Shown here in pieces: positions 12,487 through 19,639 of a stretch of DNA of 19,639 nucleotides. The DNA is taken from positions 1-19,639 of the forward strand of contig DASXNG010000268.1 of assembly GCA_036495225.1 (NCBI GenBank), read 5' to 3'. The number at the start of each line of letters is the position of its first letter. The first letter of the stretch is position 1. The notes beneath the pieces are model-generated. The model worked only from the letters and a program-made list of their open reading frames with translations, had not been told where the DNA came from and searched no databases. This DNA comes from Galbitalea sp036495225. GTDB taxonomy: Bacteria; Actinomycetota; Actinomycetes; Actinomycetales; Microbacteriaceae. The position numbers were made by a program, and so were the translations under genes.

Positions 12487-15327
12487 TTAGCGGCGGCGCT
12501 CCTGGGCGCGACGCTCCGCACGATTCTGCGGTGCCTGTTGGTTCGGGTCGAGCTTCTGCCCGAACGCGCCGATCTGCGGCTGTGCCTGCTGCTGGGGTTG
12601 TCCCTGCTGCTGGCCCTGCTGCTGCGCGGCTTGAGCGGCCTGCTGAGCCGCAGCCTGCTGGGCGCGAGCCGTAGCAGCGCGCTCCACCTGACCGCGCTCG
12701 TTGCGAACCTCAACCTCGCCCTGGTTGTCCGCGCTCGGAGCGGAGTAGCTGAGACGATCGGACGGAGCACCGCTCTGCCCGAGGCCACGAGCCTCGACGT
12801 TCGGGATTGCCGCAGTCGCGTCCCCTCCGGTCACCTCGACCTCGAGATTGAACAGGAAGCCGACCGACTCCTCACGAATCGATCCCATCATCTGCTGGTA
12901 CAGCGCAAATCCTTCGCGCTGATACTCGACGAGCGGGTCGCGCTGGGCCATCGCACGAAGGCCGATGCCGTCCTTGAGGTAGTCCATCTCGTAGAGGTGG
13001 TCGCGCCAACGACGGTCGATGACCGACAGTACGACGCGGCGCTCGAGTTCGCGCATGGCGGGCTCGCCCAGCGTCTCAGTGCGACGCTCATACGCGAGTT
13101 TCGCGTCAGAGAGAATCTCGTTGCGCAGGAACTCGTCGGTGACTCGTCCGCGGCTGCCCGCCTCCGAAAGCACTTCGTCGATGGTGATCGAGATCGGGTA
13201 TAGCGTGCGCAGCTCCGTCCACAGGGCGTCGAAGTCCCAGTCGTCACTGTGGCCCTCCGCGGTGTGCTGGTCGACGACCTCGCCGATGACGTCCTCAAGG
13301 AAGCGCGAGATGCGGTCCTTCAGGTCGTCACCTTCGAGGATGTGACGACGGTCGCTGTAGATCGCTTCGCGCTGGCGGTTCAGCACGTCGTCGTACTTCA
13401 GTACGTTCTTGCGGATCTCGGCGTTACGCCCTTCGACCTGCGACTGCGCACTTCGGATGGCTCGCGAAACGACTTTGGACTCGATGGCGATGTCGTCCGG
13501 AACGCCACTGCGTCCCATCAGTACCTCGGCCGCGCCGCTATTGAACAGGCGCATCAGGTCATCCTGCAGCGACAGGTAAAAGCGACTCTCGCCCGGGTCG
13601 CCCTGGCGACCTGAGCGTCCGCGCAGCTGGTTGTCGATGCGACGAGATTCGTGGCGCTCGGTGCCGAGCACGTAGAGCCCGCCGACCTCGACGACCTTCT
13701 GCGCCTCTTCCGCGACGAGACCCTTGACATGGTCGTAGACCTTGTCCCACTCGGCCTCGTACTCGTCTGGGGTGTCGATCGGGCTGTAGCCACGAGAATT
13801 CATTTCGGCGACAGCGAGGAACTCCGCGTTGCCGCCGAGCATGACGTCCGTTCCGCGACCGGCCATGTTGGTTGCGACGGTGACGGCGCCGACCCGACCG
13901 GCCTGGGCGATGATGGATGCCTCGCGCGCATGGTTCTTGGCGTTGAGCACCTCGTGCTTCACGCCGCGCTTCGCGAGCATCTTGGAGAGGTACTCGCTCT
14001 TCTCGACGCTCGTCGTACCAACGAGCACCGGCTGGCCGACCCTGTGGCGCTCGACGATGTCCTCGACGACCTGCCCGAACTTGGCCTCTTCGCTCTTGTA
14101 GACGAGGTCCGGCTGGTCCTTGCGGATCATCGGCTTGTTGGTCGGGATGGGAACGACGCCGAGCTTGTAGGTCGACATGAACTCTGCCGCCTCGGTCTCG
14201 GCCGTACCGGTCATGCCGGAGAGCTTCTTGTACAGGCGGAAGTAGTTCTGCAGGGTAACCGTTGCGAGGGTCTGGTTTTCCGCCTTGACCTCGACGTGCT
14301 CCTTGGCCTCGATCGCCTGGTGGATGCCCTCGTTGTAACGACGGCCAACGAGGATGCGTCCGGTGTGCTCGTCGACGATGAGAACTTCACCGTTCATGAC
14401 GACGTAGTCTTTGTCGCGCTTGAAGAGCGCGGCCGCCTTGATCGAGTTATTAAGGAATGAGATCAGCGGCGTGTTCGCGGACTCGTACAGGTTGTCGATC
14501 CCGAGGTAGTCCTCGACCTTGGCGATACCCGGCTCCAGCACACCGACCGTGCGCTTCTTTTCGTCGACCTCGTAGTCGACCTCCGGGATGAGCTTGGTGG
14601 CCAGGTTCGCGAATTCCGTGAACCAGCGGTTCGCCTCGCCTGATGCGGGGCCCGAGATGATGAGCGGCGTACGCGCTTCATCAATGAGGATCGAGTCGAC
14701 CTCGTCGACGACCGCGAAGTAGTGTCCGCGCTGCACCATGTCGCTGGCTTGCCACGCCATGTTGTCACGCAGGTAGTCGAACCCGAACTCGTTGTTCGTT
14801 CCGTACGTCACGTCGCAGGCGTACATCTCGCGACGCTCCTCGGGCGTCTGCCCGGAAAGGATGACGCCGGTTGACATGCCGAGCGCGCGAAGGATGCGCC
14901 CCATGAGTTCCGACTGGTAGCTGGCCAGATAGTCGTTGACTGTGACGACGTGCACTCCGCGGGACGCGATCGCGTTCAGGTATGCGGGCAGCACGGCGGT
15001 GATGGTCTTGCCCTCACCGGTCTTCATCTCGGAGATGTTGCCGAGGTGAAGGTTGACGCCACCCATCAGCTGAACGTCGAATGGCCGCATGCCGAGGGTG
15101 CGAACCGCCGCTTCGCGAACTGCCGCGAAGGCCTCCGGCAGGAGGTCATCCAGCGATTCACCGCTCGCGTAGCGCTCGCGGAGCTCCGCGGTCTCGGCGC
15201 GCAGGTCGTCATCTGAGAGAGCCTTGAAGTCGTCTTCGAGCGCGTTGACGGCCTCAGCAGCGTGCTTGAGGCGACGCAGAAGCCGACCTTCACCAACTCG
15301 TAGTGCGCGTTCGAGAACGTTGGCCAC
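12487..15327 (-). CDS. secA: Preprotein translocase ATPase SecA
   Basis: The motor of Sec-dependent protein export, a 946-residue ATPase that works with SecYEG at the cytoplasmic membrane. Key elements: N-terminal VLERALRVGEGRLLRRLK; Walker A MKTGEGKT (101-108); DEVD box (208-211) in VVDEVDSILIDEARTPLI; preprotein cross-linking region from about 225; second nucleotide domain with TNMAGRGTD and GLYVLGTERHESRRIDNQLRGRSGRQGD (quoted in parts). The C-terminus lacks the Cys-rich SEC-C zinc domain and instead has a Gln/Ala-rich tail ending RAERRAQERRR. GTG 15327 is chosen since GGGAG lies seven bases upstream and the sequence then matches the SecA N-terminus. That ribosome-binding site is part of a long inverted repeat reaching into hpf. 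Confidence 0.98.
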   Translation of the reverse strand: MANVLERALRVGEGRLLRRLKHAAEAVNALEDDFKALSDDDLRAETAELRERYASGESLDDLLPEAFAAVREAAVRTLGMRPFDVQLMGGVNLHLGNISEMKTGEGKTITAVLPAYLNAIASRGVHVVTVNDYLASYQSELMGRILRALGMSTGVILSGQTPEERREMYACDVTYGTNNEFGFDYLRDNMAWQASDMVQRGHYFAVVDEVDSILIDEARTPLIISGPASGEANRWFTEFANLATKLIPEVDYEVDEKKRTVGVLEPGIAKVEDYLGIDNLYESANTPLISFLNNSIKAAALFKRDKDYVVMNGEVLIVDEHTGRILVGRRYNEGIHQAIEAKEHVEVKAENQTLATVTLQNYFRLYKKLSGMTGTAETEAAEFMSTYKLGVVPIPTNKPMIRKDQPDLVYKSEEAKFGQVVEDIVERHRVGQPVLVGTTSVEKSEYLSKMLAKRGVKHEVLNAKNHAREASIIAQAGRVGAVTVATNMAGRGTDVMLGGNAEFLAVAEMNSRGYSPIDTPDEYEAEWDKVYDHVKGLVAEEAQKVVEVGGLYVLGTERHESRRIDNQLRGRSGRQGDPGESRFYLSLQDDLMRLFNSGAAEVLMGRSGVPDDIAIESKVVSRAIRSAQSQVEGRNAEIRKNVLKYDDVLNRQREAIYSDRRHILEGDDLKDRISRFLEDVIGEVVDQHTAEGHSDDWDFDALWTELRTLYPISITIDEVLSEAGSRGRVTDEFLRNEILSDAKLAYERRTETLGEPAMRELERRVVLSVIDRRWRDHLYEMDYLKDGIGLRAMAQRDPLVEYQREGFALYQQMMGSIREESVGFLFNLEVEVTGGDATAAIPNVEARGLGQSGAPSDRLSYSAPSADNQGEVEVRNERGQVERAATARAQQAAAQQAAQAAQQQGQQQGQPQQQAQPQIGAFGQKLDPNQQAPQNRAERRAQERRR

Positions 15328-15334
15328 GGATTTA

Positions 15335-15493
15335 CTCCCAAGATTCATTTCGCAGCGTTGCTGCACCAGTGCAAGCAACACACCACGGCACCAGAAAGGC
15401 ACCAGGCAGGCGTTACCGGCTTGTTATGCTACCAAGCAAAGGTGTGTGTTGCTGCTTACCGCTAACGCTGCGCGCGAGCGCGTGAATCTTGGG
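15335..15493 (-). promoter_or_regulatory. Long hpf-secA junction stem-loop covering the secA ribosome-binding site
   Basis: Three nested complementary pairs are seen. Outer: CCCAAGATTCA (15337-15347) with TGAATCTTGGG (15483-15493), 11 bp. Middle: CGCAGCGTT (15351-15359) with AACGCTGCG (15464-15472), 9 bp. Inner: GCAACACACC (15375-15384) with GGTGTGTGTTGC (15441-15452), 10 bp with a two-base bulge. An apical hairpin GCTTG/CAAGC (15419-15423, 15433-15437) fits inside. On the minus-strand mRNA the 5' arms lie in the last hpf codons and its stop codon, and the 3' arm includes the GGG of the secA Shine-Dalgarno (15339-15335). No U-run follows, so it is not a terminator. Regulation by ribosome passage is inferred. 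Confidence 0.75.
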
Positions 15494-16136
15494 CGCTCTC
15501 CAAATCTTCGTCAAGACCAATCACGCCGTAGTCCCAGCCCTTGCGCCGGTAGACGACACTCGGATGCCCTGTGCCAGCCTCGATGAACAGGAAAAAGTCG
15601 TGCCCGACCAGCTCCATATGGTCGACAGCCTCGGCCGTCGACATCCGGGCGGCAGGAAACACCTTCGTGCGGATGACAACGGGCGAGTACTCCGCCTCGT
15701 CTTCGCCCTGGATCGGGATGCTCCCCGTGCTGACTGCCTCGAGCAACGCGACGCTCGCCGGCGTGATGTCGACCTCGCTGAATCCATTGGATGACGCCTC
15801 ACGCAACGACACCGGGCGATGCTGGCCGCGGTGCACCTTGCGGCGATCCTTGGCCTGCCGGATCCGCTCGACCAGTTTGTCGATCGCAAGGTCGAATGCG
15901 ACGTACTTGTCGCTCCCTGCGGACTCTGCCCGCACGATGGGCCCCGGCCCGATGAGCGTCAATTCCACGCGATCATCACCGTTCGGCCCCGTCGATTTCT
16001 CGTGGTGACGACACACCTTCACTTCGAACGCGATGGCTCTCTCCGCTAGGTGAGAAACCTTGTCGGCCTTCTCCGTCGCGTACTCGCGAAAGCGATCGGT
16101 GACCCCCAGGCCCTGTCCGGTGATGGTGATTTCCAC
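15462..16136 (-). CDS. hpf: Ribosome hibernation-promoting factor, long form
   Basis: A 224-residue long HPF. The N-terminal S30AE domain (about 1-105: MEITITGQGLGVTDRFREYA, KADKVSHL, AFDLAIDKLVERIRQAKDRRK) binds the decoding centre of the 30S subunit. A linker leads to the C-terminal dimerisation domain (about 165-215: SPVVIRTKVFPAARMSTAEAV, then GHDFFLFIEAGTGHPSVVYRRKGWDYGVIG, quoted in parts), which pairs two ribosomes into a 100S dimer in resting cells. The GTG start at 16136 is preceded by AGGAGGT with four spacer bases, a very strong site. It is 134 bases upstream of secA on the same strand; its last codons form one side of the secA leader helix. Confidence 0.96.
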   Translation of the reverse strand: MEITITGQGLGVTDRFREYATEKADKVSHLAERAIAFEVKVCRHHEKSTGPNGDDRVELTLIGPGPIVRAESAGSDKYVAFDLAIDKLVERIRQAKDRRKVHRGQHRPVSLREASSNGFSEVDITPASVALLEAVSTGSIPIQGEDEAEYSPVVIRTKVFPAARMSTAEAVDHMELVGHDFFLFIEAGTGHPSVVYRRKGWDYGVIGLDEDLESAQDSRARAQR

Positions 16137-16263
16137 GCTGACCTCCTAGCCCCGCTGGCGCGAGTGCCCGGATACCAGGCTGATCGCTCGCGCCTTTAGC
16201 TTCACCGTAGCCCCCGCGTCTGGGAATGGGTAGACCCGGTGCTCGGAAACTACTCGGGACGCC

Positions 16264-16905
16264 CTATGAGGCGCCGAAAAGTCTCGGGGTAAACGCAAGC
16301 GCGGCACGTCCGACGACCCGACCACCCGCGGCGGTCACCGCGCGGGACGCCTCGAGGATGGTCGCTCCAGTCGTGACAACGTCGTCGACGAGAACGAATT
16401 GCCGGCCCTCGAGGGAGCGCCGTGAGCTCATCGACTCGTGCAGATTGCTTGCGCGTTCCTCGGATCCAAGGGTTTTTTGGCTCAGTGTTGCTCGGTCGTG
16501 AAGCAAGAGTTTGGCGTGCCGAAATCCGGCACTCTTGCACAGCACGCTGATCGGGTCAAAGCCGCGCCGCCGCCAGGCAGTTCGGCTTGTCGGCACGAGG
16601 AGAAACTCTGCCCCCGGTTCTGCCGCCCTCGCGAGCGCCGCGGCAAGGGAGCGACCGAGCGGCCTCGCAACATCCGTTCTGCCGCCCTCTTTGAAGGCGA
16701 GCACCGCCTGCCGTACGACACCCTCATATCGCAGTGCCGTGTACACGGTCGAGCCGTCGTCGAGCGTGCGCGGGGTCACCTCGGGTTCCAGTTGCGCGCG
16801 GCAATCGTCACAGAGCGCCGTGTCTGGCTTGCCACAACCAGCGCACTCGACGGGAGAGAGGACAGCGAGAGCATCGAGGAAAGCTGTCACAAGGCGGGAA
16901 GGCAT
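16264..16905 (-). CDS. ComF family phosphoribosyltransferase-like protein
   Basis: A 213-residue ComF-type protein. The N-terminal zinc ribbon uses Cys21, Cys24, Cys32 and Cys35 (CAGC...LCDDC). The rest is a type I phosphoribosyltransferase fold with RYEGVVRQAVLAFKEGGRTD (about 59-78) and the PRPP-binding loop VLVDDVVTTGATI (171-183; Asp174-Asp175). ComF aids DNA uptake in competent bacteria; in actinobacteria its role is not well defined. The conserved place between lpqB and hpf is typical of the phylum. No Shine-Dalgarno precedes ATG 16905; a promoter-like element lies six bases upstream instead. Confidence 0.93.
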   Translation of the reverse strand: MPSRLVTAFLDALAVLSPVECAGCGKPDTALCDDCRAQLEPEVTPRTLDDGSTVYTALRYEGVVRQAVLAFKEGGRTDVARPLGRSLAAALARAAEPGAEFLLVPTSRTAWRRRGFDPISVLCKSAGFRHAKLLLHDRATLSQKTLGSEERASNLHESMSSRRSLEGRQFVLVDDVVTTGATILEASRAVTAAGGRVVGRAALAFTPRLFGAS

Positions 16906-16911
16906 CCGGCA

Positions 16912-16920
16912 ACTATGTCA
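16912..16920 (-). promoter_or_regulatory. Putative extended -10 giving leaderless comF
   Basis: On the minus strand TGACATAGT (16920-16912) matches an extended -10 (TG-n-CATAGT) and ends six bases before the comF ATG, so +1 would be the A of the start codon. No good -35 is seen. The hexamer CATAGT and the six-base spacing are the same as at the leaderless promoter at 3272. Confidence 0.45.
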
Positions 16921-16978
16921 TGCAAGCGACAGACCGGTCTATGGCAATTTTCGATCAGTGGACAAATCGGCGGGATAA

Positions 16979-18640
16979 CTATTGCTGCGTGGCGAGCATC
17001 GAGGCGACGACATTGATGTCCTGCCATCCACTCGAACGCAACTGCTGGATCTCACCCGCCGTCGTGATGAGGCGGAGGTCGCTTCCCGCGACCAGCTGGC
17101 TTCCGTCCGTCGTGGTCGTCGGGTCGCCCGGAGTGCCACCGATCACGTAACTCGTCACTGCGTCTTCGCCCGCTACGACGCCTAGTGCTGCCACGGTTGA
17201 CGGGTCCACCCAGGTTGCGTCGACCGGGTCGGCGCTGGAGACCGGAAGATCCAGGAGATCACCAAGCGAGGTTGGCACTCCATTTCGGCGGACGATGCCC
17301 GCAACGACGAGCCTCGGACCGCCACCGGTCTTCAGGTAAATCAGTACGCGAGTGCCGTCGCGCGACACATCGAGCGAAACCACGACGGAGTGACTCGGGA
17401 TGGACGACGACACCGAGTGCGAACCCCCGGTCGGCCCCGTCACCTGGATGTCCGACGCGTCGTTCGAAGGCACCGACCAGACGAAATCGTCGGTGTCGAT
17501 TGAGGGGGCGATCAGGCCTGGTCTCGAATCGATCAGCTGGGGCGCCGATGCACTCTCGCTGGCGATCCAGACTCCGGCCTTGTTGAGCACCGCAGCGCGG
17601 GTCTGGGCATGATCGACGCTCGCCGCCCGTCCATTCAGCGAAACGACCTCGTCGGAGAGTTTGCCAAGCGATTCGAGCTTGGGATAGAACCCAAACTGTT
17701 TGTCCTTCTGGATGAGCGGCGAACCGTTCGCCGGCGCGGCGGGCGACGCGTGGCTGAGCGCAGCATTTGTGGTGAGCGGCGCACCACGCGCCGTCATGAT
17801 GACTGCGGTGATTCCGGTCGGCTGAAGGCTCAGCTCGAGCTGTTGCTGCATTCGCGCCCGGTCGATGGCTTTGGTGTTCGCGGCTTCCGCGGAGAGATCC
17901 ACCGTCGCCGTGGTGCCGCGCACATCGACGGCTTGTCCAACCGTGACACCCTGCGGGAAGGCGCTGACGACAACGCCGTTGCCGAGCCAGGCGACGGGGC
18001 CGGCAAGCAGCGCGCTGACGATGCGGGTGTCGGCGGTCGAGCCGACCGGGAACCAGCGAACGTCCGGCACGAGGTAGCGGTACGCGGGGTCGAAGAAGTA
18101 GACCGGATACTGCGAAAAGACCTGGGGGAAGCTCGTGCGCGGAAGGATGGTTCCGTTGGGCAGGGAGCTGATTCGCCACTGCCCCTTCACCTTTTCGAAG
18201 CCGTAGCTCAGCGACTGGGTCGACTCCGAACTCTGTTGGAGGTACGTACCGTTGGCATCGATCGAAGCGTTTGTCGTGACGGTGTAGCTGACCGATCCAT
18301 CTACCTCATCCGCGGTCGACGCTGAACCCTGGCGGATGAGAACACTCTTGGTGGGGTCCCACGACTGCGCCGCCTTCGTGGTGAGGAACAGTTTTGCGTT
18401 CGCGTAGTCTCCCTCAGGCAGCTTCGCCGCCTGCATGAAGTCGGCGAGGATGACATCCTTGCTCGCGTTCCTCGGCGGTCGGCTCGGTAGGTCCGCGAAC
18501 GACGAATCGCTGCCGTTCTTCACCGCGGGGACCGAGTTGACGGCACCGCTGTTCGGAATCCCCACGCAACCTGCGAACGCGAACGCGACGGCAACGGCGA
18601 CGGCGATGACCCGTGCAGCGCGTAACTTCCTACTCGTCAT
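16979..18640 (-). CDS. lpqB: Lipoprotein LpqB
   Basis: A 553-residue envelope lipoprotein that modulates the MtrAB two-component system. The signal peptide has a basic MTSRKLRAAR, a hydrophobic stretch and the lipobox FAGC with lipidated Cys25. The external part carries a GerMN domain at about 185-290 (YLVPDVRWFPVGSTADTRIVSALLAGP, quoted in parts, then GTTATVDLS) and a C-terminal propeller-like LpqB domain with SRDGTRVLIYLKTGGG. Length is normal for LpqB. Its ATG overlaps the mtrB stop by 11 bases, showing translational coupling and the standard mtrAB-lpqB operon. Confidence 0.96.
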   Translation of the reverse strand: MTSRKLRAARVIAVAVAVAFAFAGCVGIPNSGAVNSVPAVKNGSDSSFADLPSRPPRNASKDVILADFMQAAKLPEGDYANAKLFLTTKAAQSWDPTKSVLIRQGSASTADEVDGSVSYTVTTNASIDANGTYLQQSSESTQSLSYGFEKVKGQWRISSLPNGTILPRTSFPQVFSQYPVYFFDPAYRYLVPDVRWFPVGSTADTRIVSALLAGPVAWLGNGVVVSAFPQGVTVGQAVDVRGTTATVDLSAEAANTKAIDRARMQQQLELSLQPTGITAVIMTARGAPLTTNAALSHASPAAPANGSPLIQKDKQFGFYPKLESLGKLSDEVVSLNGRAASVDHAQTRAAVLNKAGVWIASESASAPQLIDSRPGLIAPSIDTDDFVWSVPSNDASDIQVTGPTGGSHSVSSSIPSHSVVVSLDVSRDGTRVLIYLKTGGGPRLVVAGIVRRNGVPTSLGDLLDLPVSSADPVDATWVDPSTVAALGVVAGEDAVTSYVIGGTPGDPTTTTDGSQLVAGSDLRLITTAGEIQQLRSSGWQDINVVASMLATQQ

Positions 18641-19639
18641 CCCGCTCCCCCTGGTTCTCGTCTGGAGGCAGTTCGAGCGGCGAGCTGCGCAGCTCTCCGC
18701 CCTGCTCTCGCGGCAGGGTCAGACGGAAGCACGACCCTTCGCCCGGGGCGCTCCACACCTCAAGCCAACCGCCGTGCAACGCCGCATCTTCGAGCGAAAT
18801 CGCAAGCCCAAGACCGGTGCCACCCGTGGTGCGCTGGCGCGACGGGTCTGCGCGCCAAAATCGGTCGAATACCCGCTCCATTGCCGCGCTCGTCATTCCG
18901 ATGCCGTAATCGCGAACCGCGATCGCCACCGCGGTTTCGTTGCTGTCGACGTACACGATGATGGGTTTTCCCTCGCCGTGGTCGATCGCGTTACCGAGCA
19001 GATTCTGCAGAATGCGACGGATGCGGCGACCCTCGACCTCGGCTTCGAAGTAGCCACCCGGCGCAACAACGCGCAACTCTGATCCCTTCGTTTCGGCGAG
19101 GGATGTCACGGAGTCGACCGCTTCCTCGACGAGGCGCACGAGGTTGGTCGGTTCGGTCTCCAACTGAACCGCCCCGGCGTCGTATCGGCTCATCTCGAGC
19201 AGGTCGGCGAGCAGGATTTCGAACCGCTGCACCTGCGTACGCAACAGCTCGGCCGTGCGTGCCGTCGCGGGCGGGAACGCATCGCGCTGGTCGTAGAGCA
19301 CGTCGCCGGCGAGGCGGATGGTGGTCAGCGGGGTGCGAAGTTCGTGCGAGACATCCGAGACGAATCGCTGCTGCACCTGGGACAGGGTCGCGAGGCGCAC
19401 GATCTGTTTCTGGAGGCTGTCTGCCATGCCGTTGAACGATCTCGCCAGTGTGGCGATGACGTCGTCACCTCGCTCCGGAATCCGCTGCTCGAGTTCCCCT
19501 CCCGCGAGTTTCTCGGCCGTCTCGGCTGCCACGCGCACCGGGCCGACCACGAGGCGCACGACCAGCCACGTGACAGCGCCGATCAGGAACACGAGTGCGA
19601 AGCCGCCGAGGAAGAGCGTGGACTGCAGGGAGCTCAGAG
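18630..19639 (-). CDS. mtrB: Sensor histidine kinase MtrB, 3' part
   Basis: The C-terminal 335 residues of MtrB; the gene runs off the right edge, so the start, first membrane helix and sensor domain are outside. Visible in order: the second membrane helix (LFLGGFALVFLIGAVTWLV), a HAMP domain (RLVVGPVRVAAETAEKLAGG, quoted in part), HisKA with FVSDVSHELRTPLTT (phospho-His in SHELRTP), then HATPase_c with N-box QNLLGNAIDHGEG, G1 VRDYGIGM, F-box VFDRFWRADPSRQ and G2 GGTGLGLAIS. MtrB phosphorylates MtrA to control cell-wall hydrolase and division genes, and mtrA is expected just beyond the window. The stop overlaps the lpqB start. Confidence 0.96.
   Translation of the reverse strand, partial: LSSLQSTLFLGGFALVFLIGAVTWLVVRLVVGPVRVAAETAEKLAGGELEQRIPERGDDVIATLARSFNGMADSLQKQIVRLATLSQVQQRFVSDVSHELRTPLTTIRLAGDVLYDQRDAFPPATARTAELLRTQVQRFEILLADLLEMSRYDAGAVQLETEPTNLVRLVEEAVDSVTSLAETKGSELRVVAPGGYFEAEVEGRRIRRILQNLLGNAIDHGEGKPIIVYVDSNETAVAIAVRDYGIGMTSAAMERVFDRFWRADPSRQRTTGGTGLGLAISLEDAALHGGWLEVWSAPGEGSCFRLTLPREQGGELRSSPLELPPDENQGERDDE

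Noticed and set aside
13651..14460. Long plus-strand open frame opposite secA
   Set aside because: It is a shadow of the third-position GC bias of secA, with Asp/Val/Leu-rich composition and no family resemblance.
15328..15402. In-frame GTG at 15402 and ATG at 15348 upstream of secA
   Set aside because: Neither has a Shine-Dalgarno; the SecA family N-terminus begins at GTG 15327, which has GGGAG at good spacing.
17259..18325. Long open frames overlapping lpqB in other frames
   Set aside because: Arg/His/Pro-rich translations typical of shadow frames; lpqB is unambiguous on this stretch.

Overview
This window is a stretch of high-GC actinobacterial chromosome, most likely Microbacteriaceae (Micrococcales). 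The right two thirds carries the conserved actinobacterial block mtrB-lpqB-comF-hpf-secA, a DUF6459/Rv3235-like gene, pdtaS and whiB1. From memory this follows the order and polarity of the Mycobacterium region from whiB1/pdtaS to mtrB. The left third holds accessory genes, including a DUF7882 protein that is typical of Microbacteriaceae.

Layout. 1-2764: a membrane acyltransferase, then three small or unknown minus-strand genes (DUF7882, a 111-aa protein, a 216-aa protein). 2882-4898: a short GntR/YtrA-type regulator divergent from a single-pass membrane protein with a propeller-like exterior. The two share a very compact, apparently leaderless promoter/operator, and a decayed second copy of the module follows. 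4963-5998: tRNA-Lys(CTT), a Bcp peroxiredoxin and a four-helix membrane protein. 6026-6779: whiB1 with its promoter, a strong intrinsic terminator, and the 3' remnant of a DUF222/HNH-type gene. 6811-10264: a minus-strand operon of a SAF-domain protein, a CpaE/TadZ-like ATPase and the histidine kinase PdtaS. 10380-12459: a small HTH protein, a 200-aa conserved protein, a possibly 5'-truncated lipoprotein and a DUF6459 protein. Two copies of a DnaA-box-containing 15-mer lie here. 12487-19639: secA, hpf, comF, lpqB and the 3' part of mtrB, all on the minus strand.

The most interesting signal is at the hpf-secA junction. A 157-bp imperfect palindrome (15337-15493) has three stacked helices of 11, 9 and about 10 bp. 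Its 5' arms lie in the last codons and stop of hpf, and its 3' arm contains the GGG of the secA Shine-Dalgarno. On the mRNA this would hide the secA ribosome-binding site unless ribosomes translate the end of hpf. The logic resembles E. coli secM-secA, but the upstream gene is a ribosome hibernation factor. The second notable signal is the duplicated divergent leaderless promoter of the GntR module: about 138 bp is nearly identical in the two copies, while the second gene has collapsed to a pseudogene.
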